This document shows positions 1 through 7,372 of a stretch of DNA of 24,678 bases, in pieces. Both the position numbers and the translations under genes were made by a program. The stretch comes from JBBQAA01 sp038276395 (GTDB lineage Bacteria; Actinomycetota; Thermoleophilia; Solirubrobacterales; Solirubrobacteraceae): assembly GCA_038276395.1 (NCBI GenBank), contig JBBQAA010000038.1:1-24678 (forward strand), read 5' to 3'. The stretch's first letter is position 1, and each line of letters begins with the position of its first letter. Under the pieces are notes generated by a model. That model had not been told where the DNA came from. It ran no database searches and saw nothing but the letters and a program-made list of their open reading frames with translations.

Positions 1-2
1 CG

Positions 3-278
3 CACAACCTCCTCGTCCACGCCGCTGAGCACGGCGGCGGACAGGTCCGGCTCGCCGTGCGCCGCCGGGGCTCCGGCTTCGTCCTCGCCGTCGAGGACGA
101 CGGGCCCGGCCTGCCGGGCGGACCGGGGCGCCTGCGTCCTCGCCGCCACGCCGGGCGGCGCGGGCACGGCCTCGCCGTCGCCGCCTGGGTCGCCGCGCGC
201 CACGGCGGCCGCCTGGCCGCCGAGCCCTCACCGCGCGGCGCCCTCGTCACGCTCGAGCTGCCGGCCGCGGGCGCGTGA
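3..278 (+). CDS. Sensor histidine kinase, C-terminal ATPase domain (5' partial)
   Basis: The open frame enters from the left edge and ends at TGA 276-278. It reads as the end of a GHKL/HATPase_c domain: an N-box-like start (HNLLVHAAEHGGG), a G1 box (VEDDGPGLP), a G2-like box (GRRGHGLAVAAWVAARHGG) and a final strand (GALVTLELP). In the family this domain binds ATP and phosphorylates a histidine on the dimerisation helix, which lies outside the window. The H-x-x-L-x-x-A-A-E spacing keeps the Asn of the N-box near the first residues. Its stop overlaps the GTG of the next gene (GTGA), so it is probably co-transcribed with the pilus genes. The input signal and partner regulator cannot be seen. Confidence 0.8.
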   Translation, partial: HNLLVHAAEHGGGQVRLAVRRRGSGFVLAVEDDGPGLPGGPGRLRPRRHAGRRGHGLAVAAWVAARHGGRLAAEPSPRGALVTLELPAAGA

Positions 279-910
279 GCCACCGCCGCCGCGTGGCGCT
301 CCTGGCCGGCCTCGCGCTCGTGCTCGGCGGTCTCGCCGCCTCAGACGTCACCCGGCGCGAGGCCGCGCTGACCCGCCGCCTCGGGCCCATCGAGGACGTC
401 CTCGTCGCGCGCGTGGCGATCGCTCCCGGGCGCCCCGTGCCGGCACGCGCTCTCGCCCTCCGCCGCCTCCCGGCCCGCTTCGCGCCGCCCGGCGCGCTCG
501 GCGGGCCGGCGCGCGTGGTCGGCCTCACCGCGCGCGTGCGGATCCCGCCCGGCGGCTTCCTCACGCCGGAGCTCCTGCGCGACCCGTCAGGCGGCGGGGT
601 CGCGGCCGGGCTGCCGCCGGGCCAGCGCGTGGCCGAGGTAGTGGCCACGGGGAATCCGCGGCTCGTCGTGCCCGGGGCCCGGGTCGACGTGCTCGTCACG
701 CACGACGGGCGCGACGGCAACCCGGGCCGCACGACGATCGCGCTCCGCGGAGTCGAGGTGCTCGACGCCGCGCCCGCGCCCGCGAGCGGCGGCGCGGACG
801 CGACCCCGGGCGCGAAGGTCGACGCCTCCCTGCGCACGACCCTCGGCCAGGCCGTCTACCTCGCCCACGCCCAGGCCGTCGCGCGGGAGATCCGTCTGCT
901 CGCGCGCTGA
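275..910 (+). CDS. cpaB: Flp pilus assembly protein CpaB/RcpC-like (SAF domain)
   Basis: 211 residues. A basic N-terminus is followed by one membrane segment (about residues 7-22, VALLAGLALVLGGLAA). A SAF-like domain follows (about 40-105), with the pattern LVARVAIAPGRPVPARAL and a later VGLTARVRIPPGGFLTPELL. The C-terminal part (about 115-211) has the RVAEVVA and VVPGARVDVLVTH strands typical of the RcpC/CpaB region. In Tad systems CpaB is an envelope protein supporting pilus assembly. The GTG start is chosen because it overlaps the preceding stop by 4 nt and sits just before the signal anchor. The protein is shorter than many CpaB homologues (often 230-300 residues). Its position upstream of cpaF, tadB and tadC supports the call. 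Confidence 0.75.
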   Translation: MSHRRRVALLAGLALVLGGLAASDVTRREAALTRRLGPIEDVLVARVAIAPGRPVPARALALRRLPARFAPPGALGGPARVVGLTARVRIPPGGFLTPELLRDPSGGGVAAGLPPGQRVAEVVATGNPRLVVPGARVDVLVTHDGRDGNPGRTTIALRGVEVLDAAPAPASGGADATPGAKVDASLRTTLGQAVYLAHAQAVAREIRLLAR

Positions 911-979
911 GGAGGCCCGCCGCGCGGAGCAACCGCTCAAGGACCGGTCCCGAGCGGCCGAAGAACGCCCTGGAGCCTC

Positions 980-2530
980 ATGCACCGGACCGTCCTCATC
1001 CTCGTCGCCGTCCTCTCCGCGCTTGCGCTCCCGGCGAGCGCGTCCGCCGGGCGCTTCACCCCGCTGCACCCCGGGACCCCCGGCGTCATCGAGGCCTCGA
1101 GCGAGGCGTCGATCGCCCGCGTCTCGCCGCTGCCGGTCGTCACCTCGATCGCGCCGCGCCGCGTCGGGATCGGGCACACGCTGATCCTCCGCGGGCGGAA
1201 CTTCATCCGCGGCCGGGGACGGAACACGATCGTCTTTCAGCGCAGCGGCCAGCGCTACGTCTTCGTCCGCGCCGGCTCCTCGACCGCGAGGATCATCCGG
1301 GTCGTGATCCCGAAGAAGCTGATCGCCTTCCTCCATCTCAAGAAGGGCGCGGCGCAGCCGACGATGTTCCGCATCCGCGTGCTCGCCCGTCGCTTTAGCG
1401 CCTCCTTCAGCTCGCCCGCGCGCTCTCCGCTCGTGCTCCCGAGCGGGAACGGCGTCATCGGCACCACGGCGCCCCCGTGCAGCTCGCAGAGCAAGGACTA
1501 CTCGCCCAACGCCGACTCCGACGGCGACGGCCTGCCGAACTGGCTCGAGGCCAAGATCCACACCGACCCGTGCAACCCCGACACCGACGGGGACGGGATG
1601 AGCGACTTCTGGGAGTACAAGTCCGCGCTCGACTACAACTCGGCCGCGAGCTGGCGTGACGCGGTCATGTACCCCGGCAAGCGGCCGTATCCGAACGCGC
1701 TCGACCCCACCGACAAGGGCCTCGACTTCGACGGCGACGGCCTGACCAACTGGGACGAGTACCGCATCTGGGCCAAGTGCGGGAGCAAGGACCTCAACAA
1801 GCCGCTGTTCATGTCCGACGGCACCCAGACCTCGCACCCGCTGGGGGAGCCGAGGTCGGCGTCGAACCCGAACGGCCAGCCCGTCTCCTTCGCCTACGTC
1901 CCGGCCGCCCAGCAGGGCCTCGACTTAAACCAGGACGGCCAGCTCACCGACGACGAGCGCGATTCCGATCTCTGCGATCCCGCCGGAATCCACGGTGACG
2001 GGCTCGGGAACTGGGTCGAGGCCCACGGCCCGATGCAGCCGAGCTGGTGGACCGGCGTCCTCAAGGACGAGAAGCCCTACGGCCTCGCGCGCTTCAGCGG
2101 CACGGACTTCCTCGACCCCGACACCGACGGCGACGGGATCCTCGACGGTGCCGACGACGTCGACCACGACGGCTACACCAACGCGGACGAGGTCAACCGC
2201 TACATGCTGCAGTACGGCGAGCATGACCGGTACTCGCTGACGAGCTCGGACCCGCTGTGGGTCCAGCCCTTCAACCCCTGCCTGCCCGATCCGGGGCCGA
2301 CCTATCGCAACCCGCGCCCGCCGCTCTCCTACGACGGCCAGCAGCCGGGCGCGGCGCCGTGGTCGGGGGCCTGCTCGATCCACCATCCGCCGCCGGATCA
2401 GTCCTGGCCCCCGTTTGACCGCTCCTTCTGGAACCCGAACGACAACACCTACCCCAACGCGCTGAACCACTCGAACACCCCGCTGCGGATGCACGACCCG
2501 GCGATCCTGCCGATCCCCGCGGGCAACTGA
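980..2530 (+). CDS. Secreted IPT/TIG-like plus thrombospondin type 3 repeat calcium-binding protein
   Basis: 516 residues. A signal peptide spans about 1-23 (hydrophobic core VLILVAVLSALALPA, then ASASA-G). An IPT/TIG-like immunoglobulin fold follows at about 50-150 (VTSIAPRRVGIGHTLILRG). Acidic TSP3/EF-hand-like calcium loops come next: DSDGDGLPNWLE near 179, DTDGDGMSDFWE near 201, DFDGDGLTNWDE near 249, DLNQDGQLTDDE near 315, and DTDGDGILDG with DVDHDGYTNADE near 381-404. The rest is Pro/Asn-rich. Six cysteines (167, 198, 267, 332, 434, 465) could form disulfides. ATG 980 has GGAG at 972-975. The gene sits between cpaB and cpaF, which suggests a surface role linked to the pilus, but no homologue with a proven function is claimed. 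Leu316 is a TTA codon, rare in such GC-rich DNA. Confidence 0.8.
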   Translation: MHRTVLILVAVLSALALPASASAGRFTPLHPGTPGVIEASSEASIARVSPLPVVTSIAPRRVGIGHTLILRGRNFIRGRGRNTIVFQRSGQRYVFVRAGSSTARIIRVVIPKKLIAFLHLKKGAAQPTMFRIRVLARRFSASFSSPARSPLVLPSGNGVIGTTAPPCSSQSKDYSPNADSDGDGLPNWLEAKIHTDPCNPDTDGDGMSDFWEYKSALDYNSAASWRDAVMYPGKRPYPNALDPTDKGLDFDGDGLTNWDEYRIWAKCGSKDLNKPLFMSDGTQTSHPLGEPRSASNPNGQPVSFAYVPAAQQGLDLNQDGQLTDDERDSDLCDPAGIHGDGLGNWVEAHGPMQPSWWTGVLKDEKPYGLARFSGTDFLDPDTDGDGILDGADDVDHDGYTNADEVNRYMLQYGEHDRYSLTSSDPLWVQPFNPCLPDPGPTYRNPRPPLSYDGQQPGAAPWSGACSIHHPPPDQSWPPFDRSFWNPNDNTYPNALNHSNTPLRMHDPAILPIPAGN

Positions 2531-2582
2531 CCCGGCGTTTGTAAGGGGGGCGAGTTCCGGGGGCTCGGAGCCTAGGCCGGGC

Positions 2583-3797
2583 GTGGGTCTCTCCGCGCCC
2601 GAGCTCGACACCCTGGCCGGATCGCTGCGCGAGCGGCTGCTCCGCGAGGCGGCCGGGGAGGACGGCGGGCAGGACCAGGATCTCGGCGCCCGCGTGCGCG
2701 CGCTCGTGGACCGCGAGACCGGGCTGCTGAGCGAGGCCGAGCGCGCGGAGCTGTGCCGGCTCGTGGCCGAGCGGTCCTTCGGGCTCGGGCCGCTCGAGCC
2801 GCTGCTGGCCGACCCGCGGGTCGACGAGGTGATGGTGCTCGGCGCGGGGCGGGTGTGGGTCGAGCGGGAGGGCCGGATCGAGCCGACGGCGGTCGCCTTC
2901 GCCTCCGAGGCGGAGCTCCGCCACGCGATCGAGCGGATCCTCGCGCCGCTCGGGCGACGTGTGGACGAGGCCTCGCCGCTCGCCGACGCGCGCCTACCCG
3001 ACGGCTCGCGCGTGAACGTGGTCATCCCGCCGCTCTCCCTCGAGGGTCCGGTACTGACGATCCGGCGCTTTCGCCCGCGCGGGCTCTCACTCGAGGATCT
3101 CGTCGCCCGCGGGACCCTCTCCCCGCCGCTCGCCGCGTTCCTTTCCGCGTGCGTGCGCACGCGCGCGAACATGCTCGTGGCGGGCGGGACGGGCTCGGGT
3201 AAGACGACGACGCTGAACGCGCTCTCGGCGGCGATCGGCGCGGCCGAGCGCGTCGTGACGATCGAGGACGCCGCCGAGCTCCGCCTGCGCCAGCCCCACG
3301 TCGTCCGGCTCGAGGCCCGCCCGCCGAACCTCGAGGGGCGCGGCGAGGTGACGATCCGCGCGCTCGTGCGCAACGCGCTGCGGATGCGGCCCGACCGCAT
3401 CGTCGTCGGCGAGGTCCGCGGGCCCGAGGCGCTCGACATGCTGATGGCGATGACGAGCGGCCACGACGGGTCGCTGACGACCGTCCACGCCGGCTCGGCG
3501 GCCGAGGCGCTCCGGCGCCTGGAGACGCTGGCGCTGATGGCCGGGGTCGGGCTGCCGCACGCCGCGGTGGCCGAGCTCGTGGGCACGGCGGCCGACGTCG
3601 TCGTCCTGCAGGCCCGCACGCCGGAGGGGGGGCGGCGCGTGACGTCCGTGGGCGAGGTCGTCCGCGTGGCGGGCGCCCCCGCGGTGCGGGAGCTCTTCCA
3701 CACGAGCGGCGCCGCCGGCGCCACCGAGCGCGGCACCTGGCGGGCGCCCGCCCCCGGCGGACGCGCCGCGGCCGCGCTCGCCGCCGTGAGCACGTGA
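2583..3797 (+). CDS. cpaF: Tad/Flp pilus assembly ATPase CpaF (TadA)
   Basis: 404 residues; a cytoplasmic secretion ATPase of the PilT/VirB11 superfamily that powers Flp pilus assembly. The N-terminal domain (about 1-130) contains FGLGPLEPLLADPRVDEVMV, the usual CpaF signature before the ATPase core. The Walker A motif GGTGSGKT is at residues 201-208 with Lys207. The Asp box is VVTIEDAAELRL, the Walker B region is RIVVGEVRGPEALDML with Glu277, and the His box is GHDGSLTTVHAGSAAEAL. The C-terminus is short. The GTG start at 2583 has only a distant GGAG (2567-2570), so the start is somewhat uncertain; the next in-frame alternatives would cut into the conserved N-domain. The stop overlaps tadB by 4 nt (GTGA). 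Confidence 0.93.
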   Translation: MGLSAPELDTLAGSLRERLLREAAGEDGGQDQDLGARVRALVDRETGLLSEAERAELCRLVAERSFGLGPLEPLLADPRVDEVMVLGAGRVWVEREGRIEPTAVAFASEAELRHAIERILAPLGRRVDEASPLADARLPDGSRVNVVIPPLSLEGPVLTIRRFRPRGLSLEDLVARGTLSPPLAAFLSACVRTRANMLVAGGTGSGKTTTLNALSAAIGAAERVVTIEDAAELRLRQPHVVRLEARPPNLEGRGEVTIRALVRNALRMRPDRIVVGEVRGPEALDMLMAMTSGHDGSLTTVHAGSAAEALRRLETLALMAGVGLPHAAVAELVGTAADVVVLQARTPEGGRRVTSVGEVVRVAGAPAVRELFHTSGAAGATERGTWRAPAPGGRAAAALAAVST

Positions 3798-4639
3798 GCC
3801 GCGCGACGGTGCTCGCGGGCGCTGCCGGCGTCCTTGCCGTGCTCGGCGCGTGGGAGGCGCTCGCCGCCGCCGAGGCCGGCCTGCGCGGAACGCTCGGGCG
3901 AGCGCTCGCCCCGCTGCGCCGCGCCGGTGAGGGCGGGGACCGGCCCTCCGCGGCCGAGCGCCGCCGCCTCGGCCTGCTCGGCGCGGGCGTGGGCGGCCTC
4001 GGCGGCGGGCTCCTCGGCGGCCCGTTCCTCGCCGTGGCCCTCGCCGCCGCGGGCCCGGCGGCGGTGCTGGCGCTCGCCCGGCGCCGCCACGAGCGCTGGC
4101 GCGCGGCGCTCGCGCGCGAGGCCCCCCTCGCGGCGCGTGCCCTGGCCGACGCGGTCGGGGCGGGCTACTCCGTGCGCGGCGCGCTGGGCGAGGCGAGCCG
4201 CCACCTCGGGGGCGCGGCGGGACGGGAGCTGCGGGCGGTCTCGGCGTCGCTCGCCCTCGGCGCCCCGACCGAGGCCGCCCTCGAGCGCCTCCGCGACCGG
4301 GCCCGGGGGGAGGCGTGGGACACCCTGGCCGCGGCGATCCTCCTCCAGCGCGACGCGGGTGGGGACCTGGCGCTCCTGCTGCGGGGCATCGCCACCGCCC
4401 GCGAGGAGGCCGCGCGGCTCGAGCGCGACGGCCGGACCGCCACGGCCCAGGCGCGCTACACCGGGCTCGTCATCTGCGGCATGCCGCTCGCGGCGGCGGG
4501 GCTCGCGCTGCTCGTCGCGCCGAGCGCGGTCACGGGGATGCTCCGCTCCCCGGCGAGCGCCGTCCCGTGCGGCTTGGCGCTCGTCGTGCAGCTCGGGTGC
4601 CTGTGGGCCATCCGCCGTCTGGCGCGGCTGCCGGAGTGA
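3794..4639 (+). CDS. tadB: Tad pilus inner-membrane platform protein TadB
   Basis: 281 residues with the type II secretion F (T2SSF) architecture. There is an N-terminal hydrophobic stretch (about 5-28), a second membrane region near 60-95 (LGLLGAGVGGLGGGLLGGPF and AVALAAAGPAAVLALA), and a cytoplasmic T2SSF helical domain at about 105-215 (EAPLAARALADAVGAGYSV, then RDAGGDLALLLRGIATAREE). Two C-terminal membrane segments follow (LVICGMPLAAAGLALLVAP, and AVPCGLALVVQLGCLWAI). TadB and TadC form the platform that CpaF acts on. The GTG start is set by the 4-nt overlap with cpaF. It also overlaps tadC by 4 nt. The TadB rather than TadC assignment rests on gene order and on the R-D-A-G-G-D-L pattern. 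Confidence 0.88.
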   Translation: MSRATVLAGAAGVLAVLGAWEALAAAEAGLRGTLGRALAPLRRAGEGGDRPSAAERRRLGLLGAGVGGLGGGLLGGPFLAVALAAAGPAAVLALARRRHERWRAALAREAPLAARALADAVGAGYSVRGALGEASRHLGGAAGRELRAVSASLALGAPTEAALERLRDRARGEAWDTLAAAILLQRDAGGDLALLLRGIATAREEAARLERDGRTATAQARYTGLVICGMPLAAAGLALLVAPSAVTGMLRSPASAVPCGLALVVQLGCLWAIRRLARLPE

Positions 4640-5454
4640 GCCGGGCCGCGCTCCTGGCCGGGCTGGCCGGCGTCGCGCTCGCGCGGGCGGCGGCCGAGCT
4701 CGCCGCGGCGCGCGGAGCCCGCGGGGGGCGGGGCGGTCTCGTGCTCGCGCTCGCGCGCCTCGGGCGCCGGGCCGGGCCGGCGGCGCCCGCCGCCGGGCTC
4801 GCGGCGCGGATCGCCGCCGCGGGTACGCCGCTCGGGCTGGGGGAGGAGGATCTCGTCGCGCTCAAGGCGGGGGCGGCGATGGTGCTCGCCATCGCCCTCG
4901 CGCCGCTGGCCTCCATGCTTCCGGCCCGAGCCGGAGTGGTGCTCGTGCTCGCGACGGGCGCGGGCGGGTACCTCGCGCCCGACCTGTGGCTTCGCCGCCG
5001 CACCCGCGAGCGAGCCCGGCGGATCGAGCGCGAGCTGCCCGATGTGCTCGAGCTCGTCCGGGTGGCGGTCGAGGCCGGACTGCCGCTGACCCGCGCGCTG
5101 GCCGAGGTCGGCCGCCGGCGCTCCGGCCTGCTCGCCGCCGAGCTGCGCCGGGCCGCCCGGGAGATCGCGCTCGGCCACCCCCGGGCGGCGGCGCTGGGCG
5201 GGCTCGAGGCCCGTTGCCCGGCGGCGGGAATCCCGGCGCTCGTGGCCGCCGTCGAACGCGCCGAGCGCCTCGGCGCGCCGCTCGGCGCCGCCCTCGCCGC
5301 CCAGGCCCGGGACGCCCGCGCGGCGCGCGCCGTGCGCCTCCGCGAGGCGGCCGAGCGGGCCTCGCCGAAGATCCAGCTCGTGATCGCGCTCGGGCTCGTG
5401 CCGAGCGTGATGCTCATGGTCGCCGCCGCGCTGCTCTCCTCGCTCGGGCGCTGA
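4636..5454 (+). CDS. tadC: Tad pilus inner-membrane platform protein TadC
   Basis: 272 residues, second T2SSF protein of the locus. Hydrophobic segments occur at the N-terminus (ALLAGLAGVALARAAAEL), around residues 80-115 (AAMVLAIALAPLASML and AGVVLVLATGAGGYLAP) and at the C-terminus (IQLVIALGLVPSVMLMVAA). Between them is the cytoplasmic T2SSF domain, with the family pattern ERELPDVLELVRVAVEAGL near 130 and RAERLGAPLGAALAAQA near 210. The frame is open further upstream inside tadB, but the start at GTG 4636 gives the usual GTGA overlap and places a membrane anchor at the N-terminus. It is the last pilus gene here. No flp prepilin, TadV peptidase, TadZ/CpaE or RcpA secretin was found in the window. 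Confidence 0.88.
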   Translation: MSRAALLAGLAGVALARAAAELAAARGARGGRGGLVLALARLGRRAGPAAPAAGLAARIAAAGTPLGLGEEDLVALKAGAAMVLAIALAPLASMLPARAGVVLVLATGAGGYLAPDLWLRRRTRERARRIERELPDVLELVRVAVEAGLPLTRALAEVGRRRSGLLAAELRRAAREIALGHPRAAALGGLEARCPAAGIPALVAAVERAERLGAPLGAALAAQARDARAARAVRLREAAERASPKIQLVIALGLVPSVMLMVAAALLSSLGR

Positions 5455-5840
5455 AGGGGCGCCACGCCGCGCGCGCCGCGCCGTGCGCGCCGAGCCGCCG
5501 CGAAACGACGCGTCCGCGCGAGCGAGGTCCGGGTCGTTCCCGCAGTTTGGGTCCTACAGCGTCCCTGAGTTGCGGAAACCCCGGCGCCCGGAGCGAACCC
5601 CGGCGCCCCGCCTCCCCTCCTTCATCGCCGCTGTTCGCCGGGCGCCCCGAGCGAGCCGGAAAGCAACAGCACACGCACCGGCGGGATCCTGCCCCGTCCT
5701 GCACGTCCCGTTGCAGCGCCCCGGCGTGCAGCGGGGCTTGCGGCCCTCGGCGGCGCGCCGAAGCGCCGAAAACCCCAGTCCCCACGGGCGAATCACGCCC
5801 GCGAGCGCCACGGTTGAAGCCTCGTGGGAGAGTTGTCGAT
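5455..5840. other. Non-coding gap between tadC and the mraZ promoter
   Basis: About 385 bp without a convincing gene. Composition is less GC-rich than the flanks and possible reading frames have Ser/Arg/Pro-rich translations without codon bias. Just after tadC, GCGCGC at 5471-5476 can pair with GCGCGC at 5485-5490, a weak hairpin that could end the pilus transcript. A 13-bp direct repeat, AACCCCGGCGCCC, occurs at 5577-5589 and 5596-5608. Nothing else is recognised. Confidence 0.5.
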
Positions 5841-5841
5841 A

Positions 5842-5881
5842 AAAGTGTTGCAAAGTGGGATGAGGTGGGTTATTGTGCCGC
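5842..5881 (+). promoter_or_regulatory. MraZ operator: four GTG boxes at exact 10-bp spacing
   Basis: GTG occurs at 5845, 5855, 5865 and 5875, one helical turn apart. The boxes read AAAGTGTTGC, AAAGTGGGAT, GAGGTGGGTT and ATTGTGCCGC. The first two fit the AAAGTG[G/T]N3 repeat described for mycoplasma MraZ, and the middle two fit the TGGG direct repeats described for Escherichia coli MraZ. A degraded fifth box (GTC at 5835) precedes them in phase. The array sits about 90 bp upstream of mraZ and overlaps the predicted promoter, so autoregulation of the mraZ-rsmH-ftsL-ftsI unit is likely. Confidence 0.85.
5848..5876 (+). promoter_or_regulatory. Candidate sigma-70-type promoter of mraZ
   Basis: TTGCAA (5848-5853) and TATTGT (5871-5876) are separated by 17 bp; each matches its consensus hexamer at 4 of 6 positions. 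It lies in the AT-richest stretch of the neighbourhood and is interleaved with the MraZ boxes. The predicted start near 5883 leaves a leader of about 88 nt before mraZ. Confidence 0.6.
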
Positions 5882-5888
5882 TCACGTC

Positions 5889-5931
5889 GCACCGGGGTGG
5901 CAGGGCTCCTCCCACCCGGCCAGCCCGGTGC
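5889..5931 (+). other. Stem-loop in the mraZ leader
   Basis: GCACCGGG at 5889-5896 is the exact complement of CCCGGTGC at 5924-5931. A nested GTGG (5897-5900) / CCAC (5912-5915) stem can form inside. It would fold in the 5' leader between the promoter and the mraZ start. Function is unknown; it could be an mRNA stability element or a further protein-binding site. Confidence 0.45.
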
Positions 5932-5970
5932 GGCACCCACTTCCCCTCCCGCTCTCTTCCCTCGTGCTCA

Positions 5971-6402
5971 GTGGCTTCCTTCCGCGGAACCTTCGATTTC
6001 ACCCTCGACGCGAAGAACCGTCTGACGATCCCGTCGCGCTACCGCGCGAGCTTCGCCGACGGCATCACGCTCGCCGCGGGCGTCGAGCGCTGCGTCGGGG
6101 TGTGGCCCACGGCGGACTACGACGCCTTCGTCTCCGCCGCGCTCGCGGGCAAGTCGCCGCTCGGGGCCGAGTACCGCAAGCTCGAGCGTTACTTCTCCTC
6201 GAACGTCGAGGCGCTGGAGCTGGATGGCGCCGGCCGGGTGATGGTCCCGGCGCGCCTGGCCGAGCACGCGCAGCTCGGCCGCGAGGTCTCGCTCGTCGGG
6301 GCGCACACGAGCTTGGAGCTGTGGGACCGCGCGACCTGGGCGTCCTACAGCGAGGACCTCTCGGAGAACATCGAGCAGATCGCCGCCGGCTTTGGAGGTT
6401 GA
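5971..6402 (+). CDS. mraZ: Transcriptional regulator MraZ
   Basis: 143 residues, the usual length. MraZ is an AbrB-like DNA-binding protein that forms a ring-shaped oligomer and regulates the dcw cluster. Two tandem swapped-hairpin repeats are visible, each with the D-x-x-x-R motif: DAKNRLTIP at residues 13-21 and DGAGRVMVP at 85-93. The frame is open for another 49 codons upstream, but those codons read through the promoter and operator. GTG 5971 places the conserved FRGTF at residues 4-8, as in family members. No Shine-Dalgarno sequence precedes this GTG (the upstream is pyrimidine-rich), so initiation is atypical. rsmH follows after 4 nt. The matching operator lies at 5842-5881. Confidence 0.93.
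   Translation: MASFRGTFDFTLDAKNRLTIPSRYRASFADGITLAAGVERCVGVWPTADYDAFVSAALAGKSPLGAEYRKLERYFSSNVEALELDGAGRVMVPARLAEHAQLGREVSLVGAHTSLELWDRATWASYSEDLSENIEQIAAGFGG
6394..6398 (+). promoter_or_regulatory. Strong ribosome binding site that fixes the rsmH start
   Basis: GGAGG ends 8 nt before ATG 6407 and lies within the last codons of mraZ. An upstream in-frame TTG at 6392 would overlap this site and has no site of its own, so ATG 6407 is preferred. Confidence 0.8.
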
Positions 6403-6406
6403 ACGC

Positions 6407-7372
6407 ATGGCCATCCTTCTCGACATGACCTCGCTGCACGTCCCGGTGCTCGCCGGCGAGCTGATCGACCTGCTCGAGCCGCGCCCGGGCGACGTGGCCG
6501 TGGACTGCACGTTCGGCGCGGGCGGGCACGCGCGGCTCGTGGCCGACCGCCTCGGCCCGGCCGGGACCCTCATCGGGATCGACCGCGACCCCGCTGCCGA
6601 GGAGCACTACGCCGAGCTGGCCGCCGAGGTCGCCTGCGATGTGCGCTTCCTGCGCGCCTCCTTCGGCGACGGCCTGGCCGAGCTGGCGGCGGAGGGCGTG
6701 AGCGCCGACCTCGCCTACCTCGACCTGGGCGTCTCCTCGATGCAGGTCGACACGCGCGAGCGGGGATTCTCCTACGCCTACGACGCGCCCCTCGACATGC
6801 GGATGGACCCAGAGCAGGAGCTGACCGCCCGCGAGATCGTCGAGCAGTGGGACGCGCGGGAGCTAGCACGGCTCTTCCGCGCCTACGGGGAGGAGCGCTA
6901 CGCCCAGCCCATCGCCCGGGCGATCGTCCGACACCGCAACCGGGGGCGGGAGCTCGGGACCACCGGCCAGCTCGTCGAGGTGGTGACCGCGGCGGTGCCC
7001 GCGCCCGCCCGCTTCGCCGCCGGCCATCCGGCCAAGCGCGTCTTCCAGGCCATCCGCATCGCCGTCAACGGGGAGCTCGAGCAGCTCGAGGCGGGGTTGC
7101 CCCTGGCCTGGGAGATCCTCCGCTCCGGCGGGCGCCTCGGCGCGATCTCCTTCCACTCGCTGGAGGACCGCCGGGTCAAGCGCTTCCTCGCCGAACGCGC
7201 GCGCGGATGTATCTGTCCGCCGGACCTGCCAGTCTGCGGGTGCGGCCGGGTGCCGGAGGGAGAGCTGATCTCCCGCCGCGCCGTCGCGCCGACGCCCGGA
7301 GAGATCGCGGCCAACCCCCGGTCGAAGTCCGCGCGACTGCGCGCCGCCCGCAAGCTGGAGGACCGCCCGTGA
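6407..7372 (+). CDS. rsmH: 16S rRNA (cytosine-1402-N4)-methyltransferase RsmH (MraW)
   Basis: 321 residues, typical of the family. It uses SAM to methylate N4 of C1402 in the 16S rRNA P site. Visible motifs: HVPVLAGELIDLL at the N-terminus; the SAM-binding loop DCTFGAGGHARL (about 33-44) followed by GTLIGIDRDP; DLGVSSMQ (106-113) and RGFSY; then FQAIRIAVNGELEQL, ISFHSLEDRRVKRF and a C-terminal Cys cluster (CICPPDLPVCGCG). All are expected for RsmH. The gene overlaps the next one by 4 nt (GTGA). It is the conserved partner of mraZ at the head of the dcw cluster. Confidence 0.97.
   Translation: MAILLDMTSLHVPVLAGELIDLLEPRPGDVAVDCTFGAGGHARLVADRLGPAGTLIGIDRDPAAEEHYAELAAEVACDVRFLRASFGDGLAELAAEGVSADLAYLDLGVSSMQVDTRERGFSYAYDAPLDMRMDPEQELTAREIVEQWDARELARLFRAYGEERYAQPIARAIVRHRNRGRELGTTGQLVEVVTAAVPAPARFAAGHPAKRVFQAIRIAVNGELEQLEAGLPLAWEILRSGGRLGAISFHSLEDRRVKRFLAERARGCICPPDLPVCGCGRVPEGELISRRAVAPTPGEIAANPRSKSARLRAARKLEDRP

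Noticed and set aside
1925..4204. 759-residue open frame on the minus strand
   Set aside because: It lies antisense to the calcium-repeat gene, cpaF and tadB, which have clear domains; the antisense translation is Ser/Arg-rich low complexity.
5483..5842. Possible 119-residue protein between tadC and mraZ
   Set aside because: Codon third positions lack the strong GC bias of real genes here, the translation is Ser/Arg/Pro-rich, and it runs into the mraZ promoter.
5824..5970. Longer mraZ with 49 extra N-terminal residues
   Set aside because: The extra codons cover the promoter, the GTG boxes and the leader hairpin, and the family begins just before FRGTF.
3834..6428. 864-residue open frame on the plus strand
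   Set aside because: It is the out-of-frame shadow of tadB, tadC and mraZ. Its translation is Arg/Ala/Pro repeats with no domain, as expected from GC-rich DNA.
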